Source: Chitinophagaceae bacterium (GTDB taxonomy: Bacteria > Bacteroidota > Bacteroidia > Chitinophagales > Chitinophagaceae). Taken from it: a stretch of DNA of 64,000 nucleotides. Under the pieces are notes generated by a model that worked only from the letters and a program-made list of their open reading frames with translations, did not search any database and had not been told where the DNA came from. The number at the start of each line of letters is the position of its first letter. Position 1 is the stretch's first letter. The translations under genes and the position numbers were made by a program. Positions 37,047 through 46,407 of the stretch are shown here, one piece after another. The stretch covers positions 124,001 through 188,000 of the forward strand of contig JAHBTL010000001.1 of the NCBI GenBank assembly GCA_019638615.1, written 5' to 3'.

Positions 37047-38605
37047 TTTTTCCTGTTCAATAATACCAGCAATTGTGGAAATGAAGATATACCAGTTGTA
37101 GTTATTAAGCTGGTCATTTCTTCCGCATTATGAAAATAAGAACCGAGCACAATATCAATATCGCCATCGTGATCAAAATCACCGGCTTCCATTGTAAGCC
37201 ATTTGCCTGAAGCGGCATCGGGCAATGAGGCCGGTTTAAAATTAAAATTCCCTTCATTGGAAAAATATACAAAGCCGTTTGCAGGATTGTCAAGGATACT
37301 ATAAAATGATACAGCGGCAATATCTATATCGCCGTCATTATCAAAATCTCCCGCTACTGCTTTAGAAGCTCCGTATAAGGGGAAAAACCATTTTTCCTTA
37401 AAATTGTACTTGCCATCATTCAAATAAATTCTTACGCCGTGATAGTTTTTATTGATGCGGGAATAATCCCAGTTATCACCATTGGTAAGTAAAATATCAG
37501 GATAACCATCTTTATTAAAATCCGCCAGCTCAAAATAAGAAGCGCCGAATGCCGGGTGAAAACGCAACAATTTTTTTTCTTTGAATTTACCTTTGCCCTG
37601 GTTATACCAGATCACTACTTCTTCCCATGCCTGTGTCATCAATACCATGATATCCGGTTTACCGTCTTTATTAAAATCACCTACTTCCACTTTTCTGGCG
37701 CCGGGCATATAGCTTAATACATTTTCTCCGGAGATTTTACAATCACTGTACCATACCAGCTTTCCTGTATTGTTTCCAAATCCGCACACAATCGCATCCT
37801 GCTTTCCATCCATATCAAGATCAGCATATGCAAATTGAACAGGCCTTGGTAAATGATCAATATTTACCGGCGGGTATTGCACGGTGAATGTTGTATCAAA
37901 TGTTACCAGCCTTCCATTTTTTTGATCGGAGGGGCTAACGCTTCCAACCGTGAGTAAGCGCGGAGGTTCATTATCCGGAAAATCAATATCAACAGGCGCG
38001 CTTTCTACATTCCATGCTGATTTGAACTCAAAATTATTATTTAAAATATAGAGTTTGTTTTCCGCATCTCCGGCGTATAATTCGTCAGACGGACTATCAA
38101 ATTTCAATAAAGTAGTTCTCGGCAGTTGCTTGTCATCAAATACAATATGTTTTGGAGAAAATAAAGTAAGCTCATTGGATATACTATCGTGCTTTTGCTG
38201 AGGCAGGGGCTTTCCAGGCGCCTCATGTTCAAAATATGCAACAATTTTTTTCCAGTCCGCATTACTCAATATTGCTTTCTCCGGATATATATTCAGGCTA
38301 CGGAGCAGGTCACGCTCTTCCGGAATAATATCTGTATAGGGATCGTATCCTTTTTCTCTTACTCCCAATCGCCATGCCATATTAGGCAACACTTTGTTTA
38401 CCCATGTTTTTTTGTCGAGCAAAGATGGCTCAGGAAAAAGGTGACAGGAGGTGCAGTATTTTAAAGCGAGCTGTTTGCCCGGAGTGAGAGAATCGGGCAA
38501 AAGGTTTTTTTGAACAGTAACAGGCAGTCCAATATTACCGGATGTAAAAAACATCCAGCTCCGGGCAAAAATGAGTAGTATTATACCTGTTCTGACAAAC
38601 AACAT
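37043..38605 (-). CDS. exported c-type heme plus VCBS/FG-GAP repeat protein
   Basis: This protein of 520 residues joins an N-terminal single-heme segment to a VCBS propeller. A signal or membrane segment (about 1-22) precedes the heme motif CTSCH (C51-C54-H55) followed by LFPEP; the distal Met is likely in VLPNMAWRLG (about 74). From about 160 a beta-propeller includes Ca-binding-like loops DLDMDGKQD, DFNKDGKPD, DFNKDGYPD, DFDNDGDID and DFDHDGDID. Such heme-VCBS proteins occur near SusCD loci and could couple electron transfer to extracellular substrate binding. Downstream of the SusC-SusD pair on the same strand, it is separated from it by a strong hairpin, so it may be transcribed independently. 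Function unproven. Confidence 0.85.
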   Translation of the reverse strand: MLFVRTGIILLIFARSWMFFTSGNIGLPVTVQKNLLPDSLTPGKQLALKYCTSCHLFPEPSLLDKKTWVNKVLPNMAWRLGVREKGYDPYTDIIPEERDLLRSLNIYPEKAILSNADWKKIVAYFEHEAPGKPLPQQKHDSISNELTLFSPKHIVFDDKQLPRTTLLKFDSPSDELYAGDAENKLYILNNNFEFKSAWNVESAPVDIDFPDNEPPRLLTVGSVSPSDQKNGRLVTFDTTFTVQYPPVNIDHLPRPVQFAYADLDMDGKQDAIVCGFGNNTGKLVWYSDCKISGENVLSYMPGARKVEVGDFNKDGKPDIMVLMTQAWEEVVIWYNQGKGKFKEKKLLRFHPAFGASYFELADFNKDGYPDILLTNGDNWDYSRINKNYHGVRIYLNDGKYNFKEKWFFPLYGASKAVAGDFDNDGDIDIAAVSFYSILDNPANGFVYFSNEGNFNFKPASLPDAASGKWLTMEAGDFDHDGDIDIVLGSYFHNAEEMTSLITTTGISSFPQLLVLLNRKN

Positions 38606-38641
38606 TTGTTTTTAAAATCTATCATGTATTGTACAAAAGTA

Positions 38642-38666
38642 AAGAGGTGGAAATAATCCACCTCTT
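38642..38666 (-). terminator. Rho-independent-like terminator after SusD
   Basis: AAGAGGTGGA (38642-38651), loop AATAA, TCCACCTCTT (38657-38666) form a perfect 10-bp stem. It lies 36 bases past the SusD stop (minus strand) and is followed on that strand by TTTACTTTT. It also ends just before the next minus-strand gene start at 38605. Confidence 0.7.
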
Positions 38667-38702
38667 AAAAGTTATTCCAGATATTTTAAAACACTTTGCT
38701 CT

Positions 38703-40259
38703 TTAGTTTGTTTGCCAGAACACTTTTGTTGTAACATTATCCTTAGAGGAAACCGCTCCGTAATTTTCAGCATTTAATATCCTCTCCGTAGAAGGATATA
38801 AAAACCTGACAGGAGGGTTGGGAGATAGTGTCGAACTGGCATCGGTAGGGAAATTAAGTTCCGGATACTTTGTCCTTCTGTACTCTGCCCATGCGTGATT
38901 AGATTGCATAATTCCAAAGTCAATCCATTTTTGCGTTCCTATTTTTTTAAGATTTTCATCTTTATCGGCACCATAAGCAATTATAGGGTCAGCTAGAAAT
39001 GCATTTATTGTGGAAGCTGCTGGTGCCGTTTCGTGAGTTCCCCATACCTTGTTCAGATGATTCAGATAATAATAATAATCAATAGACTGCCTGATCCCCT
39101 GCTCATATGCAGCTTTGGCATCACCTCCACTCCATCTTTCATAAGCTTCAGCTTTAATAAAGCTCACTTCGGCGGCAGTTAAAATAATACCTGGAAAGCT
39201 TCTGTTTTTAATAAACGTTACAGAGTCATACCGGGAATAATATCCTGCCGTAGTAGAATCTGTCTGCCTTGCATTTGTCCACGTGTTAATAACCCCGTGG
39301 TATTCTCCCTTCTTATTTGTGCTAAACATTACAGGCAAACGTGGATCATTTGAAGGGTTCATTATATCTTCTACCATATAACCAGGAGCAAGGCTATTAA
39401 TCCCAAAACCGCTTTCCATATCGCCTGTTTCCAGGCTTCCTTCGGCTGCAATTTGTATTGTTTCATTAACATCATCCACTACGGGATATTTTGAGGGGTC
39501 ACCTAAAATTTCCTGCACTGTCGCCTTTGATCCTGCTTCATCAAAAAAAGAGGTGCGCATGGCCAAACGAAGGCGTAAAGAATTACAGTACTTTCTCCAT
39601 TTTAAAATACTTCCATCATTAACATAGTCGCTCTTTGCCAGTTGATTGGTATAAAAAGGATCGACTGATACAGACGACAGGTAGTCGGCTATTCTTTTTA
39701 AATCAGAAGCTATAAAGGAATATATATCCTTGTCGGTATCATAGCTTGCCAATATGATGTTTCCGCCTGTGGCATTTAATTGGCCGGCGGTACTGAAAGG
39801 AATGTCGCCCCACATATCTACCAACTGCGAGGTTTGATCATAAACGAATATTCTTGCAATTTCAAGAAAAAGCTGGTATCCTTCCTTACTCGCAGAGCCA
39901 TCTTCATAAGTATTATATTTTTTCTCAAGCTCAATTAGCCTGGCCAACGACCCTGTATAATAATCATTCCACCTGTCCTGTGTATAGTTAATTGCCTGTT
40001 CGTAAATTTTACTGCCATTACTATATCCTATTGTTTGCGAATATGCACCGAGCATTGGTATCTGAAAAGTATAGAGATTCCAATATCTTGGCATCACCCT
40101 GGCATTATCAAAAATTCCGGCAAATAATCCTTCAACGTTGGAGTTAACTGTTTTTTCAGGATTATTATAATTATCATCAAAGTCCGATTTTTTACATCCT
40201 GCCAGAATGGATGCTGATATCGCACCGATTAAAAAACTATTTATAATATACTTTTTCAT
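38703..40259 (-). CDS. SusD/RagB family outer-membrane lipoprotein (SusD-like_2 type)
   Basis: These 518 residues start at 40259, giving a lipoprotein signal with Cys22 (SILAGC); 17 extra codons from an upstream ATG at 40310 would overlap the SusC end and spoil it. After the lipobox come FDDNYNNPEKT, a SusD-like_2-type start, and LVDMWGDIPFSTAG in the TPR body. KWRKYCNSLRLRLAMRTS is the conserved middle helix and AWAEYRRTKYPEL the C-terminal signature. It follows SusC after 25 bases and ends at a strong terminator. The ligand is unknown; no glycosidase gene is adjacent. Confidence 0.93.
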   Translation of the reverse strand: MKKYIINSFLIGAISASILAGCKKSDFDDNYNNPEKTVNSNVEGLFAGIFDNARVMPRYWNLYTFQIPMLGAYSQTIGYSNGSKIYEQAINYTQDRWNDYYTGSLARLIELEKKYNTYEDGSASKEGYQLFLEIARIFVYDQTSQLVDMWGDIPFSTAGQLNATGGNIILASYDTDKDIYSFIASDLKRIADYLSSVSVDPFYTNQLAKSDYVNDGSILKWRKYCNSLRLRLAMRTSFFDEAGSKATVQEILGDPSKYPVVDDVNETIQIAAEGSLETGDMESGFGINSLAPGYMVEDIMNPSNDPRLPVMFSTNKKGEYHGVINTWTNARQTDSTTAGYYSRYDSVTFIKNRSFPGIILTAAEVSFIKAEAYERWSGGDAKAAYEQGIRQSIDYYYYLNHLNKVWGTHETAPAASTINAFLADPIIAYGADKDENLKKIGTQKWIDFGIMQSNHAWAEYRRTKYPELNFPTDASSTLSPNPPVRFLYPSTERILNAENYGAVSSKDNVTTKVFWQTN

Positions 40260-40284
40260 TTTTCTGTAATTGATGTGAAACAAA

Positions 40285-43200
40285 TTAAAATGATACTCTG
40301 AGACTTGCACCTATTGAGCGTGCTGCTGCAGTAGCGCCGCCTGCAAAAGCCTGTGAATACGCGTTTGTGCCTATACTTTCTTCGGGATCAAGGTATGGAA
40401 GAGATTTATAGAAGTAGAAAAGATTTCTACCATAAATAGATACAGACACATTCTGCAATTTTATTTTTTCAATTGCCTTTGCCGGCAGAGCGTATGTTAA
40501 GGAAATTTCACGCAGCTTAATAAAATTGTTATCAAATACAGCGCCTTCATATGTACTATAGGATCCGGAACCCGGCCAAGAGCCCCAACCATACGTATTC
40601 AGGTAAAAATTAGGCGCATCTATAACAACATCATTTGCTTTTCCATCACTTTGTTTTACTCCTTTTAAAATCATTCCATCATAGTATAGCTTTTCGCCAT
40701 TTGGACCTGAAGTAGCATTATCCGCTGCTTTTACAAATGCGCCGCTGCCATCTACATAGTAAGGCAATCCGCCATGTTCCTTATCTCTGCCAAACAATGA
40801 GTTTGTATACATTCCTGATCCTGTTCCGTATAACAAGGCCTGAGAAATAACCTGTCCGCCCCAACGAAAATCAACTAAAAAATTAAGCGTAAAATTTTTG
40901 TATGCAAAGGTGTTCGTTAACCCGCCAACCACTTTCGACTGGATATTACCCATTTTAACCTGGTCATCAAAATTGATATCATAATAACCCTCATCATTAA
41001 TTATATATTCACCGCTGGCATTGGTACGGCGTTTATACCCTATAATATCTCCGGCTTGTTTCCCGATTTCTGAAACAATTAATAATGAGCCATTATCAAG
41101 ATTTGAACTGGTAATTCTTTCAAGCCCTTCCATTAGTGAAAGCACTTTGTTGCGGTTAAATCCAAGGTTCAGCCTGGTATCCCACTGAAAAAATCTTCCT
41201 TTTACAGGTGTGCCGTTAAGCCCTACCTCAACGCCGTAGTTTCTAAGAGATCCGACATTCACAAGTATACCTGTAGAACCGGTAGTAGCAGGAACAGTAA
41301 GGCTCAATATCTGGTCTGATATTTTATTGTTGTAGTAGGAGATATCAAATCCAAAACGATTATTGAACAATTTAGTTTCCCAGCCAATCTCTACTTCTGT
41401 TTTTTGCTCATTCTTTAAATTGTTGTTTCCGTATGGATTTCCGGGATAAAGCGTTGCCACGCCATTCACACTTCCCGCATTATAAATAGTATTGGCTACA
41501 TAGGCCGGCGCAGGGTTACCCACAATACCCCATGATGCCCTTAATTTGCTGTAAGAAACAAACTGAGGAAGATTAAATGCGTTGCTGAGCTCAAAAGAAC
41601 CACTCACGGCAGGATAATAAAAAGTATTGTTACCCGGGTATAAAGTAGAAGTCCTTTCACGCCTCAAGGTTCCCTCTACAAACAAGAAGTTATTAAACTC
41701 AAAGCCAACTATGCCAAATAAACCATCTTTTACCAGGTAGCTCCTGTTTGATGACCCCGATGTGGGAGTGGTTTTGGAAGCATTAAAGCTGAACCAGTTT
41801 TCCTGTGTTAAACCATCCCTGGTTCCCTGGCTGGAATAACGATATTCTTCCTTTCTTGCCTGGTAACCTGCTGATACGTTCAGTTTCAGCTTGCCTGTTA
41901 ACTGGTTACTGTAAGTAAGCAAAACATCGCCATATGTAAAATTGTACCTGTTGAAATTGGTTCCATAATATCCGCTTTCGCCAAATGCAAGAGGATAGGC
42001 AGACTTATTTTTTGTTTCAGCAAAATACCCGGTATAATCGGTACCCACCCTGCCCCTGAAATGCAGATTCTTTACTATATCATAATTAACGGTTGCTGAA
42101 GCCAGTAGCCTGTTGGTGGTTTCATCAAAATTATTCTCAAGCTGATTCCACAAAAAATCCAAGAAATCGTAACCGCGAATGTTATATTTAAGCGCTTCTT
42201 CAGGATCTTTAGAGGTATCGTTATACGGTACATATTTATATCCCTTGGTTGTTCTGTACTTATCGAAAATAACATCCATACGTTCTGCTGCACTTAAGAA
42301 CCCACCGTAGTTGTTGGTAAGCCTGTCAATTTGATAAGGGCGGTTGTGTACTTTTTCATTAATATAGCTTATTACAAGATCGGTGGTAAACTTAGGTGTA
42401 ATCTTATATGTACTATTTAAGTTAAATGTATTTTTTTCCTGTTTTCCACCAATCTGAATACCTCTGTAGTCATTCCTTGTATACGAAAGCCTGTAGCTCA
42501 GCTTATCAGAAGCGTTGGTAACAGCAACATTCTGAACAGCACTCATACCATCTCTGTAAAAAGATTTCCAGTAGTTCGGCTGCGCAACATATGGGCGCAT
42601 CTGGCCATCCCACCAGTATACTTCGCGGCCATCGAACTTTGGACCGAATTGTCCATACGATCTGAAAATCGGATACTGAACTTCCTGGCCGTTAACAGTT
42701 GTTTTAAGCCATCCGTCGTCTGATGAACCAAAGCTTCCCATATTCGTTGCCCTGTCATACCCCGGGCCATATTCGTTTTGCAGTTCAGGAACAACGGCAA
42801 CTGATTCTTTTATATAAGAAGAGTTAACATCAATCCCTAGACCCTTCCTGCTTTTTCCATTTTTCGTTGTAATTACAATAACGCCATTCGCTGCGTCTGA
42901 ACCGTACAAAGCCGATGCAGCAGCGCCTTTTAATATCGTTACATTCTCAATATTTTCAGGGTTAATGTCGAGTAAACCGTTGCCATTAATACGGGGTGAG
43001 CTCCAGAAACCATCATTGTTTGCCTCGCCATTACGGGTAACCACACCATCTACTACCATCAAAGGCTGGCGTGCAAAGCTAATTGAATTCATACCCCGTA
43101 TACCAACACTTACCGCACTGGTTGCACCACCGGGATTGGTATTAATGCTTACACCCGGAGCTCTTCCATACAAAGCCGAAGCAAAGTTAGTGGGAGCAGT

Positions 43201-43611
43201 TAATAAGATATCCTTTGAAGAAACTGTAGAAACCGCATAGCCCAGCTTGCGCTGTTCTTTTTTAATACCCATTGCAGTAACTACAACCTCTGTTAAAGCG
43301 TTGTCTGCCGGAACAAGCTCTACTGCCACTTCAGTATCTGTTCCTACAGTTACTTCCTTGGTAACAAATCCAACGGAACTGAACACCAGTATAGGATTAG
43401 ATCCTGAAACGGTAATGGAAAATTGACCATTTTCGTCCGAGGTTGCTCCAACATTCTTAGTTCCTTTTTCTGTAATAGTTACACCAGGTATGCCTTTTCC
43501 AGCGGCGTCCAATACAATACCGCTGATTGTTTTTTGCGCCTGCCCTAAAGCAAACGTGCTGCATAGAAACAGCATTGCCATTAGCAAATAACGATTCGCT
43601 GATTTCTTCAT
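40285..43611 (-). CDS. SusC/RagA family TonB-dependent outer-membrane transporter
   Basis: This is a 1108-residue SusC-type importer. The signal peptide ends near FALGQA (about 25), then a carboxypeptidase-regulatory-like domain (TISGIVLDAAGKGIPGVTI), the linker EVVVTAMGIKKEQRKLGYAV, the plug with VGIRGMNSISF and LMVVDGV, and the barrel ending ASLRVSF. The linker with GIKKEQRKLGYAV places it in the same SusC subgroup as those at 4264 and 59839, not that at 11114. Upstream lie 400 bases of AT-rich and repeat DNA. Without enzyme genes nearby the substrate may be a small oligosaccharide or peptide. Confidence 0.95.
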   Translation of the reverse strand: MKKSANRYLLMAMLFLCSTFALGQAQKTISGIVLDAAGKGIPGVTITEKGTKNVGATSDENGQFSITVSGSNPILVFSSVGFVTKEVTVGTDTEVAVELVPADNALTEVVVTAMGIKKEQRKLGYAVSTVSSKDILLTAPTNFASALYGRAPGVSINTNPGGATSAVSVGIRGMNSISFARQPLMVVDGVVTRNGEANNDGFWSSPRINGNGLLDINPENIENVTILKGAAASALYGSDAANGVIVITTKNGKSRKGLGIDVNSSYIKESVAVVPELQNEYGPGYDRATNMGSFGSSDDGWLKTTVNGQEVQYPIFRSYGQFGPKFDGREVYWWDGQMRPYVAQPNYWKSFYRDGMSAVQNVAVTNASDKLSYRLSYTRNDYRGIQIGGKQEKNTFNLNSTYKITPKFTTDLVISYINEKVHNRPYQIDRLTNNYGGFLSAAERMDVIFDKYRTTKGYKYVPYNDTSKDPEEALKYNIRGYDFLDFLWNQLENNFDETTNRLLASATVNYDIVKNLHFRGRVGTDYTGYFAETKNKSAYPLAFGESGYYGTNFNRYNFTYGDVLLTYSNQLTGKLKLNVSAGYQARKEEYRYSSQGTRDGLTQENWFSFNASKTTPTSGSSNRSYLVKDGLFGIVGFEFNNFLFVEGTLRRERTSTLYPGNNTFYYPAVSGSFELSNAFNLPQFVSYSKLRASWGIVGNPAPAYVANTIYNAGSVNGVATLYPGNPYGNNNLKNEQKTEVEIGWETKLFNNRFGFDISYYNNKISDQILSLTVPATTGSTGILVNVGSLRNYGVEVGLNGTPVKGRFFQWDTRLNLGFNRNKVLSLMEGLERITSSNLDNGSLLIVSEIGKQAGDIIGYKRRTNASGEYIINDEGYYDINFDDQVKMGNIQSKVVGGLTNTFAYKNFTLNFLVDFRWGGQVISQALLYGTGSGMYTNSLFGRDKEHGGLPYYVDGSGAFVKAADNATSGPNGEKLYYDGMILKGVKQSDGKANDVVIDAPNFYLNTYGWGSWPGSGSYSTYEGAVFDNNFIKLREISLTYALPAKAIEKIKLQNVSVSIYGRNLFYFYKSLPYLDPEESIGTNAYSQAFAGGATAAARSIGASLRVSF

Positions 43612-44049
43612 CGCTGTTAGTTTTTAGAGTTTAAAAATATATGATAAAATTTATATATACAAAACGTTACGCCTGTGGTATAATGCCTTTCTCGTGATTA
43701 TTGGTTTATTATATCATTACAGCCTGCAATTGTTATTAAATCCTGTTTAAAATGTTAAAATAACATAACTTTTTCCAAAAAAACAAAAAGAAATAAAAAA
43801 ATTAAAAAAAAAATTAAAATTAGATCGAACTTCATGATAAGTTTAAGGGTGCGGCAGACAACTTATTAGAGCATACAATACTGAAAAATGCTGCTTATTG
43901 AGGGTGGAAGGTGGAAGGTATAGGGTGTAGAGCAAACCTGGCACCGGTTGCAAGTTGCAGGTTTCAGGTCGCAGGTTGCAAGTTTCTGGTTTTTAGTTTG
44001 AAGTTTGTGGTTATTAACCCTAAACAATAAACAACAAACTCCAAACATC
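43612..44049. repeat. promoter region of SusC and bipartite repeat island with central palindrome
   Basis: Bases 43612-43840 are very AT-rich, with a long A-tract at 43780-43825, and probably hold the SusC promoter, though no exact TAnnTTTG was found. Bases 43890-44049 form a repeat-word island: GGGTGGAAGGTGGAAGGTATA, then CGGTTGCAAGTTGCAGGTTT words. GTTTGAAGTTTGT (43996-44008) pairs at 12 of 13 positions with ACAAACTCCAAAC (44034-44046) around GGTTATTAACC. The sequence switches from G/T-rich to A/C-rich at that centre. Confidence 0.6.
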
Positions 44050-44241
44050 TCAAATCAGAAATCCGCTCATAATAGCCACTATCGCTTTTAGCTCATCTTC
44101 ATCTGCCAGGTACAGGTTTCCCTTATCGGTCACATGCAGATTCTGAAAAGTCATCGGGTCGGGAATTATCTTGCGTGCGGAAGTATGATATTCATAGGCG
44201 CCGCTTTCTTCGATGAGTTTTTTCAGGTTGGTTCTCCGCAG
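44050..44241 (-). pseudogene. cutC: 3' fragment of a second cutC copy
   Basis: Read on the minus strand, this fragment translates to the last 55 or so residues of CutC, with NLKKLIEESGAYEYHTSARK, then PDPMTFQNLHVTDKGNLY and LADEDELKAI, nearly identical to the end of the complete cutC at 56199-56939. The usual end AGIMRQHSAG is replaced by VAIMSGFLI and a stop that is supplied by repeat-word DNA. Homology begins abruptly at about 44241, 58 bases from the first codon of the IS110 remnant. The copy has no start codon or barrel core and cannot be functional. It is most simply a relic of duplication or recombination involving this region and the intact gene about 12 kb away. Confidence 0.88.
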
Positions 44242-44298
44242 TTTTTATGTTTGAAGTGCGTAATTAAAGGTTAGTAAATTTAACTAAACCCTTAAGTT

Positions 44299-45362
44299 AT
44301 GAAACCTATTTCAGATAAACTGCGTGATTTTACAGGACAAAATATATACATAGGTATGGATGTGCACCATAAAAGCTGGAAGGTGCATATTTATAGCGAT
44401 GAGTTCGAGCTAAAGTCCTTTAGTCAGGATGCTGATGTGGAGCAATTATATAACTATCTCCACAAGAACTATAAGAATGCAAGTATAAATTACTGTAGGC
44501 TGATTTTGCGGGTTCTGGATACAGCGATCATTTGCCGCAAAGGAATAGAATTGTAAGGTAATTCATCCTGCAGATGTTCACCAGTAATAAAACAACTGCG
44601 CAAGCAGATAAAGTGGATAGTAAGAGAAAGATTGCCAAGGGTTAAAAAATGGGACTTGGTGTATTCATATTCCTGATATAGAGCTGGAACTGGATCGGCG
44701 AATTATTGCGAACCCGGGAACGATTAATCAAAGACGCAACACGATACAGAACCGCATCAAAGCATTGTTAAAACTCCATGGTATAGAAGTTCCTGACATA
44801 AATAACAAAGGAACATGGACTAAAAAAATTTGTTGAATGGTTACAAAAAATAAGCTTTCAAACTGATAGTGGAACCGAGTATACGCTTTATTTAGCAGAG
44901 TTTTTTCTTTTTGGATAATCAAAAAAAGCAGGTAGGTGCCTGCAGATATTCTCAATTTATCGCGCTCAATCGGAGTATCGTGATAATGTGTCTTTACTGG
45001 TAACCATTCCATCAATAGCATTACTAACTGCAATGATATTGCTAACAGAAATCGGTGATATAAGGAGGTTTAAAGGATTAGATGAATTATGCAGCTATTG
45101 TGGCATAGTACCTAATTGCCACAGCAGTGGAGAAACGGAACATACAGGTAACTTAACAAAAGAGGAAATGCCATAATAAAAAGAGTATTAATTGAGTGTG
45201 CCTGGGTTGCAGTGAGAAAAGGATCGGCATTATTGCTATATTATAAACAACAGCTAAGCCATATGAAAGGTCAGAAAGCAATTATTAAAGTTACCAGAAA
45301 ACTATTAACAGGATAAGATATATGTTGATCATCAACCCTATATAAATGGTGTGATTTCTTAA
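44299..45362 (+). pseudogene. decayed IS110-family transposase
   Basis: Three stretches in different frames together cover most of an IS110-family (DEDD plus IS116/IS902 domain) transposase. 44299-44556 has the N terminus MKPISDKLRDFTGQNIYIGMD with the first catalytic Asp. The middle (about 44560-44920) still shows RIKALLKLHGIEVP- and NKGTWTKK-like words through frameshifts. 44988-45176 has IPSIALLTAMILLTEIGDIRR and LDELCSYCGIVPNCHSSGET, and about 45180-45317 has KRVLIECAWVAVRKGSALLLYYKQQ. Several frameshifts and stops make it inactive. IS110 elements lack typical terminal inverted repeats and none were found. The insertion lies next to the cutC fragment and upstream of the RHS cassette's 3' end. 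Confidence 0.85.
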
Positions 45363-45917
45363 TTAATTGCACATAATGCATTCTGCATAATAAAAACTTA
45401 AATTGGCATACAAACGCAGTGAGACTCTTGCAGCGGGACTGCTCTTCGCAGTTTGCGTTATGCCTCTTATATTACTAACAAAAAATTGCAGTAATGTCAA
45501 TTATACATTATCTGCTCAGAGAAGAATGTTTTTATAATGCTTTGCACCAACATGTGTCACGATAGAAATAAATAATTGTACATCAGATACACAACCATAT
45601 TCAGCTTTAGAACATACAATTATTCATTTCCATCGTGTGCAAAAATAAATTTGGATTTCAACATAGAAGTGTCTCAACTCCGAGCCTTTTGTGTGTGAGC
45701 TGGACTCTGCGAGGCATAATCATCGTCTCTGTTTCGTCAAACCTACAACATCTTTGGTTGGCAGGAGTTTTAATTACAACCTTTGATTCTCCGCCTACCG
45801 CAGAGTCGCCTGCCAACGCACAGGCTAAGCACGGGCAGACACTGCGGAGAAACCTCACTCTGCGGAGAACTAAAAACGTTTTAAAGATTACCTGCAGAAA
45901 AATATTGCAGCATTGTA
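45363..45917. other. intergenic region between IS110 remnant and the RHS cassette
   Basis: No gene is supported in about 550 bases. 45690-45880 holds diverged CTGCGGAGA/CTCTGCG words (for example CACTGCGGAGAAACCTCACT and CTCCGCCTACCGCAGAG) that look like repeat DNA. The rest is AT-rich without recognisable features. A 152-codon frame at 45635-46093 is rejected because it runs antisense into the small gene on the other strand. Confidence 0.45.
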
Positions 45918-45921
45918 AAAT

Positions 45922-45950
45922 GCAAAAGCCCGGCGTTGTCGGGCTTTTGC
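45922..45950 (-). terminator. Rho-independent terminator of the RHS cassette
   Basis: GCAAAAGCCCG (45922-45932), loop GCGTTGT, CGGGCTTTTGC (45940-45950) form a perfect 11-bp stem one base past the stop of the small gene at 45952. On the minus strand it is followed by ATTTTAC. It closes the minus-strand RHS unit. Confidence 0.8.
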
Positions 45951-45951
45951 T

Positions 45952-46407
45952 TTATATATCTGGTAATCTATCTGGTTTTAGCCAAAGCGATACAAACTCT
46001 TTATCATCGTCAATAACTGCAACGCAATTATTTATAAACTCAACCGCATTGCCTTTCTTTTCAGGGTTGCCAATACATACCCAACCGCTTTGAGTGTTTA
46101 CATATACAGGCAAATCTTCTTTGTTTATACTATAAGAACCAACCCCTGACTTCAAATCATCCAAAACTTTTAATATTCCTTTTTGACTTTTAGGAACTTC
46201 ATAATTGGACTTCATCCTTTTACTTAATCCGCAAAAACCATTAAGCTGAATGATTTTTCCATCAACAAAAGTAAGGGTAAGTGTATTTATGGCAATCTCA
46301 AAATCTAATTCATAAACCCATGGCTCCATATCAAAAGAATGTTCTTCTGTACGATAAATCAGTAATCTATCTTCCGAAACGCCTGTGTATTCTATTTCAA
46401 ACTTCAT
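45952..46407 (-). CDS. candidate immunity protein for the RHS toxin tip
   Basis: This is a 151-residue soluble protein with no signal peptide and no family I recognise. It is acidic-rich with alternating hydrophobic strands ([43 protein letters not shown]). Its ATG overlaps the RHS stop codon by four bases (ATGA), so its translation is coupled to the toxin, and a strong terminator follows at once. Position, size and coupling are exactly those of cytoplasmic immunity proteins of polymorphic toxin systems, which is the basis of the call; binding to the tip at residues about 1458-1543 of the RHS protein is inferred. It is AT-rich, like the tip. Confidence 0.7.
   Translation of the reverse strand: MKFEIEYTGVSEDRLLIYRTEEHSFDMEPWVYELDFEIAINTLTLTFVDGKIIQLNGFCGLSKRMKSNYEVPKSQKGILKVLDDLKSGVGSYSINKEDLPVYVNTQSGWVCIGNPEKKGNAVEFINNCVAVIDDDKEFVSLWLKPDRLPDI

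Noticed and set aside
44728-45033. 101-codon minus-strand frame
   Set aside because: It is antisense to the IS110 transposase remnant, which explains the sequence.
45635-46093. 152-codon plus-strand frame
   Set aside because: It begins in degraded repeat DNA, runs over a strong terminator hairpin and then antisense into the immunity candidate.
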